Shown here piece by piece: positions 19,232-28,067 of a stretch of 64,000 nt of DNA (positions within the stretch are counted from its first letter, which is position 1; each line of letters begins with the position of its first letter). Under the pieces are notes generated by a model. That model worked only from the letters and a program-made list of their open reading frames with translations. It did not search any database and was not told where the DNA came from. The stretch comes from Bog-473 sp963850095 (lineage in GTDB: Bacteria; Actinomycetota; Acidimicrobiia; Acidimicrobiales; RAAP-2), in the NCBI GenBank assembly GCA_963850095.1, contig CAWKJX010000008.1, positions 62,001-126,000 on the forward strand, read 5' to 3'. Both the position numbers and the translations under genes were made by a program.

Positions 19232-19990
19232 TCAGGTGTTGCGCCCGCCGTTGACGCCGAGGATCTGGCCGGTCACGTAGCCGGCCTCGTCCCGGCACAG
19301 GAACGAGCACATGGCGGCGACGTCTTCGGGCAACCCGGCGCGGCGCACCGGCGTCCGCGCCACGGCGTCCTCCATGCCACCGGGACCGAACTCGCCCCGG
19401 GCCACCGAAGCCTGCAGCATGGGCGTGTCGATGAACCCGGGCGGAATGGCGTTGACGGTGATGCCCCGAGGCCCGTACTCGAGGGCCAGCGACTTGGTGA
19501 GCCCGTTGAGTCCCGATTTCGACGACACGTAGTGGCTCATGAGTGGCTGTCCCCCGTGCGTGCTCGAGGAGGAGATGTTGACGACGCGTCCCCAGCGCGC
19601 CTCCACCATGTCGGGCAGCACGGCCTGGCAGCAATTGAAGGCACCGGTCAGATTGACCCGCAGGTAGTGGTCCCACAGCTCGGCGGTGATGTCGCGGAAG
19701 CGCGTGTAGCTCGGGGCCAGGCCCGCGTTGTTGACCAGGATGGCCACGGGGCCGAGCCGGTCGCGCACCTCGTCGACCGCCGCCTGCACCCGCTCGCGGT
19801 CCCCGACGTCGGCCGCCACGGCGGCGGCGCTCGACCCCGACGCGGCGATGCCGGCGGCGGCCTCGGCCGCCGCCACGTGGTCGAGGTCCAGCACGGCCAC
19901 GGCGTGCCCGTCGGCGGCCAGGCGCCGGCTGATGGCCAGCCCGATCCCCGAGGCACCGCCCGTGACGATGGCCACCCGCTGCTCGTTCAT
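19232..19990 (-). CDS. SDR-family oxidoreductase (FabG-like)
   Basis: 252 aa short-chain dehydrogenase, complete: TGGASGIG near residue 10, NNAG, the serine in ISSSSTHGG, YVSSK, and IPPGFIDTPM with GGRNT at the end. ATG 19990 is preceded by GAGGGTGG. It is divergent from adenine deaminase and converges on the Rieske operon, so it probably belongs to the same island. Substrate unknown. Confidence 0.9.
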   Translation of the reverse strand: MNEQRVAIVTGGASGIGLAISRRLAADGHAVAVLDLDHVAAAEAAAGIAASGSSAAAVAADVGDRERVQAAVDEVRDRLGPVAILVNNAGLAPSYTRFRDITAELWDHYLRVNLTGAFNCCQAVLPDMVEARWGRVVNISSSSTHGGQPLMSHYVSSKSGLNGLTKSLALEYGPRGITVNAIPPGFIDTPMLQASVARGEFGPGGMEDAVARTPVRRAGLPEDVAAMCSFLCRDEAGYVTGQILGVNGGRNT

Positions 19991-20007
19991 GACGTCCACC
20001 CTCTTCC

Positions 20008-20025
20008 CGGTCGGAGCGCCGACCG
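20008..20025. promoter_or_regulatory. inverted repeat, probable operator
   Basis: CGGTCGG (20008-20014) and CCGACCG (20019-20025) form a perfect 7-bp inverted repeat with a four-base centre, in the divergent gap between the SDR and adenine deaminase genes. The half-sites resemble the CCGGTCGG core of the 20-bp operators of the island. Confidence 0.5.
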
Positions 20026-20094
20026 TACCGCCCACGGCAAACCTGCTTCAACGCCACCCGGGGACCGCGGGCCACGCCGGATCGGAATGGCAAC

Positions 20095-21150
20095 ATGGCG
20101 GCCACGTCGACCGACCCCGTTGCCGTCGCCTTCGCCCGAACCGTCCCCAAGGCGGAGCTGCACGTCCACATTGAGGGGACGCTGGAGCCGGAGCTCATGT
20201 TCGAGCTGGCCCGGCGCAACGACGTCGCGCTGCCCTACCGCGACGTCGAGAGCGTGCGCCGGGCCTACCGCTTCGACGACCTGCAGTCGTTCCTCGACAT
20301 CTACTACCGCTCGTGCGCCGTCCTCCTGACCGAACGCGACTTCTACGAGCTCGGCCTGGCGTACTTCCGGCGGGCGGCTGACCAGGGGGTGCGCCATGCC
20401 GAGGTGTTCTTCGACCCGCAGACGCACACGGACCGCGGCGTCCCCCTGTCCACGGTCATCGCCGGCCTGTCGCGGGCCCGGCGCGACGGGGTCGATCTCG
20501 GCGTGTCGGCGCAGCTGATCCTGTGCTTCCTGAGGCACCTGCCCGAGGACCGCGCGCTGGCCACCCTGACCGAGGCCCTGGCGTTCCGTGACCACTTCGT
20601 CGGGGTGGGTCTGGACTCGTCGGAGGTGGGGCATCCGCCGTCGGCGTTCGAGCGGGTCTTCGCCCGCGCCCGGGCGGAAGGCCTGCACGTGGTGGCCCAC
20701 GCCGGTGAGGAAGGGCCGCCGGAATACATTTGGCAGGCGCTCGACCTTCTGGGGGCCGAGCGGATCGACCACGGTGTGCGCGCCCTGGAGGACGAGCGCC
20801 TGGTCGAACACCTGCGCCGGCGCGAGGTGCCGTTGACCGTCTGCCCTTTCTCCAACGTGGCGCTGCACGTGGTGGAGAGCCTGGACGAACACCCGCTCGG
20901 CACCATGCTGGCGCGCGGCCTGCTGGCGTCGGTGCACTCCGACGACCCGGCGTATTTCGGGGGCTACATCGGCGACAACTACGCCGGCGTGACCGAGCAC
21001 CTCGGCTTCGACGCCGCCACCGTGGCCCGCCTCGCCCGCAACAGCTTCGTAGGCTCCTTCCTTCCGGCCACCACCAAGAGCGAGCGGCTCGAGGAGGTGG
21101 ACGACCACCTGCGTGTGGCGATCGGCGGTGCCCCTCCGGGGTCGCCCTGA
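20095..21150 (+). CDS. adenosine/adenine deaminase family protein
   Basis: 351 aa zinc hydrolase removing ammonia from a purine (adenine to hypoxanthine or adenosine to inosine). Zinc and catalytic motifs are all present: LHVHIEGTLEPE, VVAHAGEEG, RIDHGV and HSDDPAYFGGY. The SDDPAYFGGY form and the compact length favour the adenine-deaminase branch over adenosine deaminase, though this is not certain. ATG 20095. It lies 123 bases before the ABC importer operon and may or may not be co-regulated with the island. Confidence 0.87.
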   Translation: MAATSTDPVAVAFARTVPKAELHVHIEGTLEPELMFELARRNDVALPYRDVESVRRAYRFDDLQSFLDIYYRSCAVLLTERDFYELGLAYFRRAADQGVRHAEVFFDPQTHTDRGVPLSTVIAGLSRARRDGVDLGVSAQLILCFLRHLPEDRALATLTEALAFRDHFVGVGLDSSEVGHPPSAFERVFARARAEGLHVVAHAGEEGPPEYIWQALDLLGAERIDHGVRALEDERLVEHLRRREVPLTVCPFSNVALHVVESLDEHPLGTMLARGLLASVHSDDPAYFGGYIGDNYAGVTEHLGFDAATVARLARNSFVGSFLPATTKSERLEEVDDHLRVAIGGAPPGSP

Positions 21151-21273
21151 AACGGAGCCGGGAGTACCCCTCGTTTTGTCGAGGCGTGAGTACGATACGA
21201 AAGCTGACGCTGATGTCAGGTCCGAGCGGGCCGGCGGCGCAGCGCAGACTCCGGTCTGACCCTGGGGGGTGAA

Positions 21274-22221
21274 GTGGGAAGGTTGGTCCTACGCCGACTG
21301 CTGGCGCTGGTGCCGGTATTGCTGATCGTCTCCTTCGCTGTCTTCTTCCTACTGGCACTCGTCCCGGGCAACCCGGCCATCACCTTGGCCGGCGGGGTGA
21401 GTGCCACCCCGGCCCAGATCGCCCATGTCACCGCCCAGCTCCACCTCAACGATCCCTTGCTCGTCCAATACGGGCGCTGGTTGGGCAACGCGCTGCACGG
21501 CAACCTCGGCACGTCCATTTCGACCGGCCAACCGGTGACCCAACAGATTGAGCAGCGGTTCCCCGTCACCTTCGGCCTCGTCGTGGCCTCGGCCATCGTG
21601 TCCCTCGTGGTCGGGATCCCGGTGGGTCTCGTCTCGGGCATCCGGCCCCAAGGTGCCGTCGACGGTGGCGCCCGGACCTTCACCACCCTCGGCCTGGCCG
21701 TGCCCAGCTTCTGGCTGGCCGTGATTCTCGTATCGATCTTCGCCGTGCACTGGCACGTCTTCCCCCCGACGGGCTACACGTCCATCTCCACTTCCTTCAG
21801 CGGCTGGTGTCGTGACATGACGCTGCCCGCCGTCACACTGGGCGTCCTGGTCGGCGCCACGCTGGCCCGGCAATTGCGGGCCTCACTCATCGACACCCTC
21901 GACACGCCGTACATCAGAACGGCGTGGGCCAAGGGGGGCACGCGGCGCTCGGTGCTGTTCCGCCACGGTCTCAAGAACGCGGCCATGCCCGTCGTCACGG
22001 TCTTCGGCATTCAGATCGGCTACCTGCTCGGCGGTGCCGTGATCATTGAGCAGATCTTCGCCATCCCGGGCCTCGGGACCTACATGCTGGCCGGCATCAC
22101 CGAGCACGACCTGCCGGTCGTCCAGGGTGTCGCCCTCGTCTTCGTGCTCTTCCAGATGGCCATGAGCCTGCTGGTCGACATCAGTTACGGGTACCTGAAC
22201 CCCAAGGTGAGGGTCTCATGA
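21274..22221 (+). CDS. oligopeptide-type ABC permease, DppB/OppB family
   Basis: 315 aa inner-membrane permease with about six transmembrane segments. The N-terminus has the typical RRLLALVPVLLIVSFAVFFLL and VPGNPA. The EAA-like coupling loop is near YIRTAWAKGGTRRSVLFRHGLKNA, and GGAVIIEQIFAIPGLG follows. The GTG at 21274 is preceded by GGGGGG at short spacing. Its stop overlaps the next gene by four bases (22218-22221). Substrate (peptide, nickel or other) is not evident. Confidence 0.9.
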   Translation: MGRLVLRRLLALVPVLLIVSFAVFFLLALVPGNPAITLAGGVSATPAQIAHVTAQLHLNDPLLVQYGRWLGNALHGNLGTSISTGQPVTQQIEQRFPVTFGLVVASAIVSLVVGIPVGLVSGIRPQGAVDGGARTFTTLGLAVPSFWLAVILVSIFAVHWHVFPPTGYTSISTSFSGWCRDMTLPAVTLGVLVGATLARQLRASLIDTLDTPYIRTAWAKGGTRRSVLFRHGLKNAAMPVVTVFGIQIGYLLGGAVIIEQIFAIPGLGTYMLAGITEHDLPVVQGVALVFVLFQMAMSLLVDISYGYLNPKVRVS

Positions 22222-24251
22222 GCCTGACCGAGACCGAGGTCCCCGGCCAGGACCCTCAAAACCTGCGCCGATCGTGGTCCGATCACCGGCGTCTGCTGCA
22301 ATTCATCACCCGCGTCGGCGTCCTGGTGTCCGCCGGGTGGCTGGTGCTCGTCACGGTGGCAGCCATCTTTGCGCCGTGGATCGCGCCGGACGACCCCAAC
22401 GCGCAGGACCTGACCAACACCAACGCCGGCATCAGCGCCAGCCACTGGCTCGGCACTGACGACCTCGGTCGCGACGTCCTGTCCCGGCTGATCTTCGGTG
22501 CCCGCATCTCCATGCAGATCACCTTCGAAACCGTGGGCATCGCTCTGGTATTGGCGCTGGTGATCGGGCTGGTGGCCGGCTACCGGGGCGGCCGCATCGA
22601 CTACCTGCTCATGCGCGGGGCTGATGCGGGGCTTGCCTTCCCGCCTCTCATCCTGGCCCTGGCCGTCGTGGCCGTGCTGGGCAGCGGGGTGAACGACGTC
22701 GCCCTGGCCTTCGCTCTCGTCTTCGCCCCCGGCTTTGCTCGCTTCATCCGGGGCCAGACCCTCGCCATCAAAGAGGAGTCCTTCGTCGAGGCGTCGACGT
22801 CGATCGGCACGCCGCCCACGCGCATCGTCGTGACGCGCATTTTGCCCAATGTGCTGACCGGCCTGGCCGTGGGGATCGCCATCGCCCTCGGGGCGGCCCT
22901 GCTGACGTCGTCGGGACTCAGTTTCCTGGGCCTCGGGCCGCCTCCTCCGGCGCCCAGCTGGGGCGCCATGCTCGAGGAGGCTTACAACACCGCCCTGTTC
23001 ACCCACCCGTGGTCCCTCGTGCCCTCGGGCCTCGTCATCGCGGTGACCGTCCTCGCCTTCAACACTCTCGGTGACGCCATGCGCGACACCGTGAGCGGGG
23101 CCACGACGAAGGGGCGCCGCCGTCACAGCCGTTCCCAACGCGGCCTCACCGAGGTGGGCCAACCCGCCGCACCGGCCCGGCACGGCGCCGAGGGTGACGC
23201 GGCGCCGGCGGCCCTGCTCCAAGTGCGCGGCCTCTGCATTGAGTTCGACACCGAGTCCGGGCCGGTGCGGGTGGTCGATGAGGCCTCCTTCGACGTCGGG
23301 CGGGGAAAGATCGTCGGACTGGTGGGCGAGTCGGGCTGCGGCAAGACCGTCAGCTCGTTGGCCGTCCTGCGCCTGCTGTCCTCCCCTCCGGCCCACATCG
23401 TCGGCGGCTCGATCCGCTTCGACGGCCGCGAACTGCTCGACGTCGACTTCGCCGAAATGCGGCATATCCGTGGGCGCGACATCGCCATGGTCTTCCAGGA
23501 CCCGCTGGCCAGCCTCGACCCGACCTTCACCATCGGCTCCCAGCTCACCGAGGCCATACGGCTGCACGAGAGGTTGAGCCGGTCTGCCGCCCGGGCCCGG
23601 GCCGTCGAGCTGCTCAAGAGCGTGCACATCCCCGACCCGGCCCGACGCCTGTCGGCCTACCCGCACCAGCTCTCGGGCGGCATGCGTCAGAGGGTCATGA
23701 TCGCCATGGCGCTCAGCTGTCACCCGCGCCTGCTGATCGCGGACGAGCCGACGACCGCCCTCGACGTGACGATCCAGGCGCAGATCGTCGAGCTCCTGCA
23801 TGAGCTGTGCGAGAGCCAGGACCTGGCCGTCCTCTTCGTCACCCACGACCTCGCGCTGATCTCCGAGCTGTCCGACGAGATCGCGGTGATGTACGCGGGC
23901 GAGGTGGTCGAGCAGGCGCCGACGGCCGACCTCTTCGCCCGCCCACGCCATCCCTACACGGCGGCCCTCCTGGCCGCCTCACCGGGGGCGCGCCTGGCCG
24001 GCGAGCGCTCGGCCCTGCTGGCGGGGAGTGTGCCCCAGGCGGGCCGGTTCCCCACCGGCTGCCGCTTCCATCCGCGCTGCGCGTTCGCCGAGGACGGCTG
24101 CCGGAGCGGGCCCGTCGCCCTCGAGGTCGTGGGCCCCGACGGCGACGGAGACCGCTCCTGCCGCTGCCGGCGCAGCGCCGAGCTGGTGCTGCCCGGTGTC
24201 GGCGCCGCTACCGGAACGCCGGTCGCCATCGACGGGGTGGGCGTGCTGTGA
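22218..24251 (+). CDS. fused ABC permease-ATPase (DppC-DppD type)
   Basis: 677 aa fusion. Residues 1-300 are a DppC-type permease (HWLGTDDLGRDVLSRLIFGAR, membrane segments, SSGLSFLGLG). A charged linker follows at about 295-330. Residues 335-660 are an ATPase with Walker A GESGCGKT, Q-loop MVFQDPL, signature LSGGMRQRV, Walker B LLIADEPTTALD and H-loop VTHD. The C-terminal peptide-transporter domain has CRFHPRCAF, a cysteine cluster seen in the Dpp/Opp family. The fusion is in one frame with no sign of a lost stop. Both neighbours overlap by four bases, so it is the core of a tight operon. Confidence 0.9.
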   Translation: MSLTETEVPGQDPQNLRRSWSDHRRLLQFITRVGVLVSAGWLVLVTVAAIFAPWIAPDDPNAQDLTNTNAGISASHWLGTDDLGRDVLSRLIFGARISMQITFETVGIALVLALVIGLVAGYRGGRIDYLLMRGADAGLAFPPLILALAVVAVLGSGVNDVALAFALVFAPGFARFIRGQTLAIKEESFVEASTSIGTPPTRIVVTRILPNVLTGLAVGIAIALGAALLTSSGLSFLGLGPPPPAPSWGAMLEEAYNTALFTHPWSLVPSGLVIAVTVLAFNTLGDAMRDTVSGATTKGRRRHSRSQRGLTEVGQPAAPARHGAEGDAAPAALLQVRGLCIEFDTESGPVRVVDEASFDVGRGKIVGLVGESGCGKTVSSLAVLRLLSSPPAHIVGGSIRFDGRELLDVDFAEMRHIRGRDIAMVFQDPLASLDPTFTIGSQLTEAIRLHERLSRSAARARAVELLKSVHIPDPARRLSAYPHQLSGGMRQRVMIAMALSCHPRLLIADEPTTALDVTIQAQIVELLHELCESQDLAVLFVTHDLALISELSDEIAVMYAGEVVEQAPTADLFARPRHPYTAALLAASPGARLAGERSALLAGSVPQAGRFPTGCRFHPRCAFAEDGCRSGPVALEVVGPDGDGDRSCRCRRSAELVLPGVGAATGTPVAIDGVGVL

Positions 24252-25273
24252 CCGTCACCACGCCGTCGGCGTCGCCCACCCCGGTGCCGGCCGACCACCC
24301 GGTGGCCCAGCTGCTCGGCGTGTCGTGCCATTTCACCGTCCGCCTCCCCGGACGCGGCAAGGGCACCGTGCACGCGGTCGACGACGTCGATCTGACGGTG
24401 CCGCGCGGCACGACGCTCGGCCTGGTCGGTGAGAGCGGCTCGGGCAAGTCGACGCTGGCCCGGGTGCTCCTCCGGCTGATCGCGCCCACCACGGGCCGGG
24501 TCCTGCTCGGCGGGGAGGACATCACCAAGGTCAAGGGGGCTCGCCTGCGCACCCTGCGCCGCAGGATGCAGCTCGTCTTCCAGGATCCCTACTCCTCCTT
24601 CGACCCGCTGGCCACCATCGGGGCGAGCGTGGGTGAGGCCCTCTCGGTTCACACCGAGCTCGATCGCTCCGAGCGCGACCGGCGGGTGGCTGAGCTGCTG
24701 GACCAGGTCCGGCTGCCCAGCGCCTTCGCCCGCCGTCACCCCCGCGAGCTGTCGGGGGGCCAGCTCCAACGCGCCGCCATCGCTCGGGCGCTCGCCACCG
24801 AGCCCGAGCTGCTGGCGCTGGACGAGCCCCTCAGCTCACTGGACGTGGCGACACAGGTGCAGATGGTCGAGCTGCTCGGTGAGCTCCAGGACCGGCTCGG
24901 AATCGCCTACCTGTTCATCTCCCATGACCTGAACCTGGTCCGCTCCCTCAGCAGCCACGTTGCGGTGATGTACCTCGGACGGATCGTCGAGGAGGGGCCG
25001 GTCGACGCGCTCTACGCCTCGCCGCATCACCCCTACACGCAAGCGCTGCTGTCCGCCTCGCCCGCGTTGGACCCGGCGCGGCGGCGCCAGCGCATTGTGC
25101 TGGAGGGCGACATCCCCTCGCCGCTCGATCCACCGAGCGGTTGCCGCTTCCGGACGCGCTGCCGGCACGCCATGGAGGTCTGCGCCACGGCCGAACCCCG
25201 GCCCAACGAGGTCGACGGGGTCACCGTACGTTGCTACCTGACCGATCCGACCCAGCGCGAACAGGGAGAATGA
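24248..25273 (+). CDS. oligopeptide ABC transporter ATPase, DppF/OppF family
   Basis: 341 aa ATPase with Walker A GESGSGKST, QLVFQDPYSSFDP, signature LSGGQLQRA, Walker B LLALDEPLSSLD, and H-loop FISHD. The C-terminal oligopeptide-transporter domain has CRFRTRCRHAMEVC. GTG 24248 overlaps the stop of the fusion gene (GTGCTGTGA region). With DppB, the DppCD fusion and the binding protein it completes one importer. Confidence 0.9.
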   Translation: MTVTTPSASPTPVPADHPVAQLLGVSCHFTVRLPGRGKGTVHAVDDVDLTVPRGTTLGLVGESGSGKSTLARVLLRLIAPTTGRVLLGGEDITKVKGARLRTLRRRMQLVFQDPYSSFDPLATIGASVGEALSVHTELDRSERDRRVAELLDQVRLPSAFARRHPRELSGGQLQRAAIARALATEPELLALDEPLSSLDVATQVQMVELLGELQDRLGIAYLFISHDLNLVRSLSSHVAVMYLGRIVEEGPVDALYASPHHPYTQALLSASPALDPARRRQRIVLEGDIPSPLDPPSGCRFRTRCRHAMEVCATAEPRPNEVDGVTVRCYLTDPTQREQGE

Positions 25274-25619
25274 GCGTGCGCTGCTTCGGGCGGAGACCTC
25301 GCGGGCCTGCCGTGGGGGTGCCTGGACAACGTTACGGAATTGTTGCAGGCTACCCGTGTAGCAGAGGTGTGAGTGGCTCCGGCATCGGCCGGGTTGCCGT
25401 TGCCCTCGAGAACAGTCGCAGGACTGGGGGGAAGTTGGGCGTCGTTGGCGCGCCAGGCCCGAATGGTCGTCCAGCGCGGCGGTCGTCCGTGACGGGCGCG
25501 CCGTTTCGACCGGCGAGCCGTTCCCCGAGAATCCTGCTCCTGCCCGCCCGACACCGGCCGTGGTGCCAGACGGACGCGAATGCCCCCGGAGCGATGACGC
25601 GCGGCCCTGAGCCAGAAGG
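25274..25619. other. 346-base gene-free stretch within the importer operon
   Basis: Between the ATPase and the binding protein. No convincing reading frame, tRNA or hairpin terminator is visible. It may hold a separate promoter that allows the binding protein to be made in excess, but no clear -35/-10 pair stands out. Confidence 0.4.
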
Positions 25620-27191
25620 ATGAGCACCACCATGCACACAACGCGATGGGCGGCCCGCTGGATCACCACGTCAGTGCTGGCGACCGGACTCTTGCTCGGT
25701 GGCCTGGCCGTGACGCTCGGAAGTCAGGCCGGTGCCGCATCGAGCGGCGGCGTCCTGACCGTCGGCTACGACCTGTCGGGATCCATCAACCCGATTCAGT
25801 TCGACCCGGCGGAGTTCAACGGCAGCGCATGCTGCTTCGACTACGCCTGGCCCATTTACGCCGGCCTGCTGAGGGAGACGACGAGCGGCGCCTACGTGCC
25901 CGACCTGGCCTCGAGCGTGACCATCCCGAACCCGACGACGATCGACGTCCAGATGCGACCCGGGCTGGTGTACTCCAACGGCACCCCCCTGAACGCGGCT
26001 GCGGTCAAAGCCGGCTACGAGCGCAACCTCGGCAATCCGCACGTGGGTTCCGGGAACGCCGCCTTCGTCGACCTCTCCTCCATCGACGTCACGGGACCCG
26101 AGTCGCTGATTCTGCATTTCTCGCAGGCCGTGGCCAGCACCTTTTATCCGCTCCTGGCCGACCAGGAGTCGTTCATGGCCATTTCGACCGGACCGAGCAC
26201 CGGTGTCCCGAACACCAACGTGGTCGGAGCCGGACCCTTCGTGCTGCAGAGCTACACCCCCGGGGGGAAGATCGTGCTGGTCAAGAACCCCAAGTACTGG
26301 GACGCCAAAACCATCGCGCTGTCGGGCATCACCTTCGTCGACGTCCCCTCGGGTCCTCAGCAGCTCAACGCGCTGGAGTCCGGCCTGGTGGACGTCGAGG
26401 GCGTCCCCGACGCCGACCTGCCCACCGTCAAGAACTTGACCAGCATTCAGACCAACTCGACCTTCCCGGACGGCAACTACTACTTCGTCCCGGTCTGCAA
26501 GTCGTCAGGCCCACTGGCCAACCTCAAAGTCCGCGAGGCCCTGAACTACGCCGTCAACCGGGTCGCCATCAACGACGCACTCCTCTTCAGCAAAGGCCAG
26601 CCCGCCTGGAGCATGTTCCCCGAGGGTTCCGCCTACTACGACTCCACGCTCACCGGCGATTACGCCTACAACCCGAAGAAAGCCAAGCAGCTCCTGGCCC
26701 AGGCCGGCTACCCGCACGGCTTCTCCACCACCATCATGGCGCTGCCCGAGAGTGACACGAACCAGTTGGCCACCGTGCTGCAGGCCCAGTGGAAGCAGAT
26801 CGGCGTCTCCGTCCAGATCCTGGCCACCTCGAACTACGTGACGGATCTTTATGCGGACCACAAGGCGGCCATGGGCCTGAACCCGTCGGGGCTGCCGGGG
26901 GTCGAGAAGCTGACGACACAGTTCGTGCCGGGCAGCATCGGTGACATCTGCAACTACAACAATCCGACCCTCAACGCGATCACGAGCCAAATAGAGGCGC
27001 TGCCCCCGAGCAGCCCGAAGCTCAAGAGCGAGTGGATCGCGGCGCAGGACTTCGTCATGAAGAACGCGCTCGGTGTGTACGTCGACTTCTCACCCAACGT
27101 CACCGGGGCGGCCAAGTCGGTGAAGAACCTTCAAGTCATCCCTTATGTCGGTGGCGTCCTCAACTACTGGGAGGTCTCTGTTTCGGGTTGA
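25620..27191 (+). CDS. ABC transporter substrate-binding protein, family 5 (DppA/OppA type)
   Basis: 523 aa extracytoplasmic solute-binding protein. Residues 1-40 are a signal peptide (arginine-flanked, hydrophobic core SVLATGLLLGGLAVTLG, then AGAASSGG) without a lipobox cysteine. The SBP_bac_5 fold is seen in LVYSNGTPLNAAAVKAGYERNL, VGAGPFVLQSYTPGGKIVLVKNPKYWD, and VREALNYAVNRVAINDALLFSKGQ. ATG 25620 follows AGAAGGATG, partly overlapping. It captures the ligand for the permease-ATPase genes immediately upstream. Confidence 0.9.
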   Translation: MSTTMHTTRWAARWITTSVLATGLLLGGLAVTLGSQAGAASSGGVLTVGYDLSGSINPIQFDPAEFNGSACCFDYAWPIYAGLLRETTSGAYVPDLASSVTIPNPTTIDVQMRPGLVYSNGTPLNAAAVKAGYERNLGNPHVGSGNAAFVDLSSIDVTGPESLILHFSQAVASTFYPLLADQESFMAISTGPSTGVPNTNVVGAGPFVLQSYTPGGKIVLVKNPKYWDAKTIALSGITFVDVPSGPQQLNALESGLVDVEGVPDADLPTVKNLTSIQTNSTFPDGNYYFVPVCKSSGPLANLKVREALNYAVNRVAINDALLFSKGQPAWSMFPEGSAYYDSTLTGDYAYNPKKAKQLLAQAGYPHGFSTTIMALPESDTNQLATVLQAQWKQIGVSVQILATSNYVTDLYADHKAAMGLNPSGLPGVEKLTTQFVPGSIGDICNYNNPTLNAITSQIEALPPSSPKLKSEWIAAQDFVMKNALGVYVDFSPNVTGAAKSVKNLQVIPYVGGVLNYWEVSVSG

Positions 27192-27388
27192 GGACCGTCC
27201 ACGGCGATCACGCACACCACCGTGGGCACGAGCACCCTCGCCTCGACATGAGCCGGAGTCAAGCCGCTGCCCTCGAGCTCGCCCGCGACCTGGTCGCCGG
27301 ACACTGAAGCACCTCGAGTCACCTGAGGTCGGGAGTCGAGGCTCCCCCGCGTTCGGTCCGAGCACGCCCGTGCGGCCGGCCACCATTT

Positions 27389-27412
27389 ACGTTACGGTTC
27401 GACACGTTATGG
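27389..27412. promoter_or_regulatory. direct-repeat operator candidate before TetR gene
   Basis: ACGTTACGG (27389-27397) and ACGTTATGG (27404-27412) are repeated 15 bases apart, ending 13 bases before the TetR start. Spacing and place suggest autoregulation. Confidence 0.4.
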
Positions 27413-27425
27413 GTCGGGGGTACGG

Positions 27426-28031
27426 ATGACGACGGTCGAGCCGGCCACGGCGCCCACCGGCGTGGGCCGGCCCCGTAACCCGCGCATCGACGACTCCGTC
27501 CTGGCCGCCACCGCCGACCTGCTCGAGGAGGTGGGCTACCTCCGCCTGACCGTCGGGGCCATAGCCGAGCGGGCCGGCACCACCAAGCCCGCCATCTACC
27601 GGCGCTGGCCCACCAAGGCGCACCTCGTGCACGAGGCGGTGTTCCCCACGGCGGGCCGGGCCGAGACGATCCCGCCCGGTGCCGACCTGCGGGGCGACAT
27701 CTACGCCCTGGTCGCCATCGGCGTGGACCTCCTGGGGCGGCCGGCGGCGCGCGCCGCGCTCCCGGGCCTCATGGCCGAAATGACCGACGACTCGACACTC
27801 CACGCCGACGTGCTCGGCCGCTTCGCCACCGGCACCTGGGGGTGGCTGCAGCAGCGTATTGATGCGGCCATCGATGCCGGCGAGGTCAGGGCGGACGTGC
27901 AATCCTCCACCGTGCTCGAGCTGATCGCCGGTTCGACCTTCGTGGCGACCGCCGTCAGGCGGCGCGACGAGTTGGGTCCCGAGTGGATCGAGCGCGTGGT
28001 CGACATCATCGTCGGGGGGATCCGGACATGA
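27426..28031 (+). CDS. TetR-family transcriptional regulator
   Basis: 201 aa. The HTH is within residues 20-65: LRLTVGAIAERAGTTKPAIYRRWPTKAHLV, the form typical of TetR proteins with the TetR_C_16-like C-terminal domain. It is the first gene of a co-directional set with sulfotransferase, epimerase, DUF1214-like and SDR genes, which it may control. ATG 27426; a direct repeat lies just upstream. Confidence 0.88.
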   Translation: MTTVEPATAPTGVGRPRNPRIDDSVLAATADLLEEVGYLRLTVGAIAERAGTTKPAIYRRWPTKAHLVHEAVFPTAGRAETIPPGADLRGDIYALVAIGVDLLGRPAARAALPGLMAEMTDDSTLHADVLGRFATGTWGWLQQRIDAAIDAGEVRADVQSSTVLELIAGSTFVATAVRRRDELGPEWIERVVDIIVGGIRT

Positions 28032-28067
28032 CCAACGAGCGGGACACGGAACCACGGACGGACGGCC

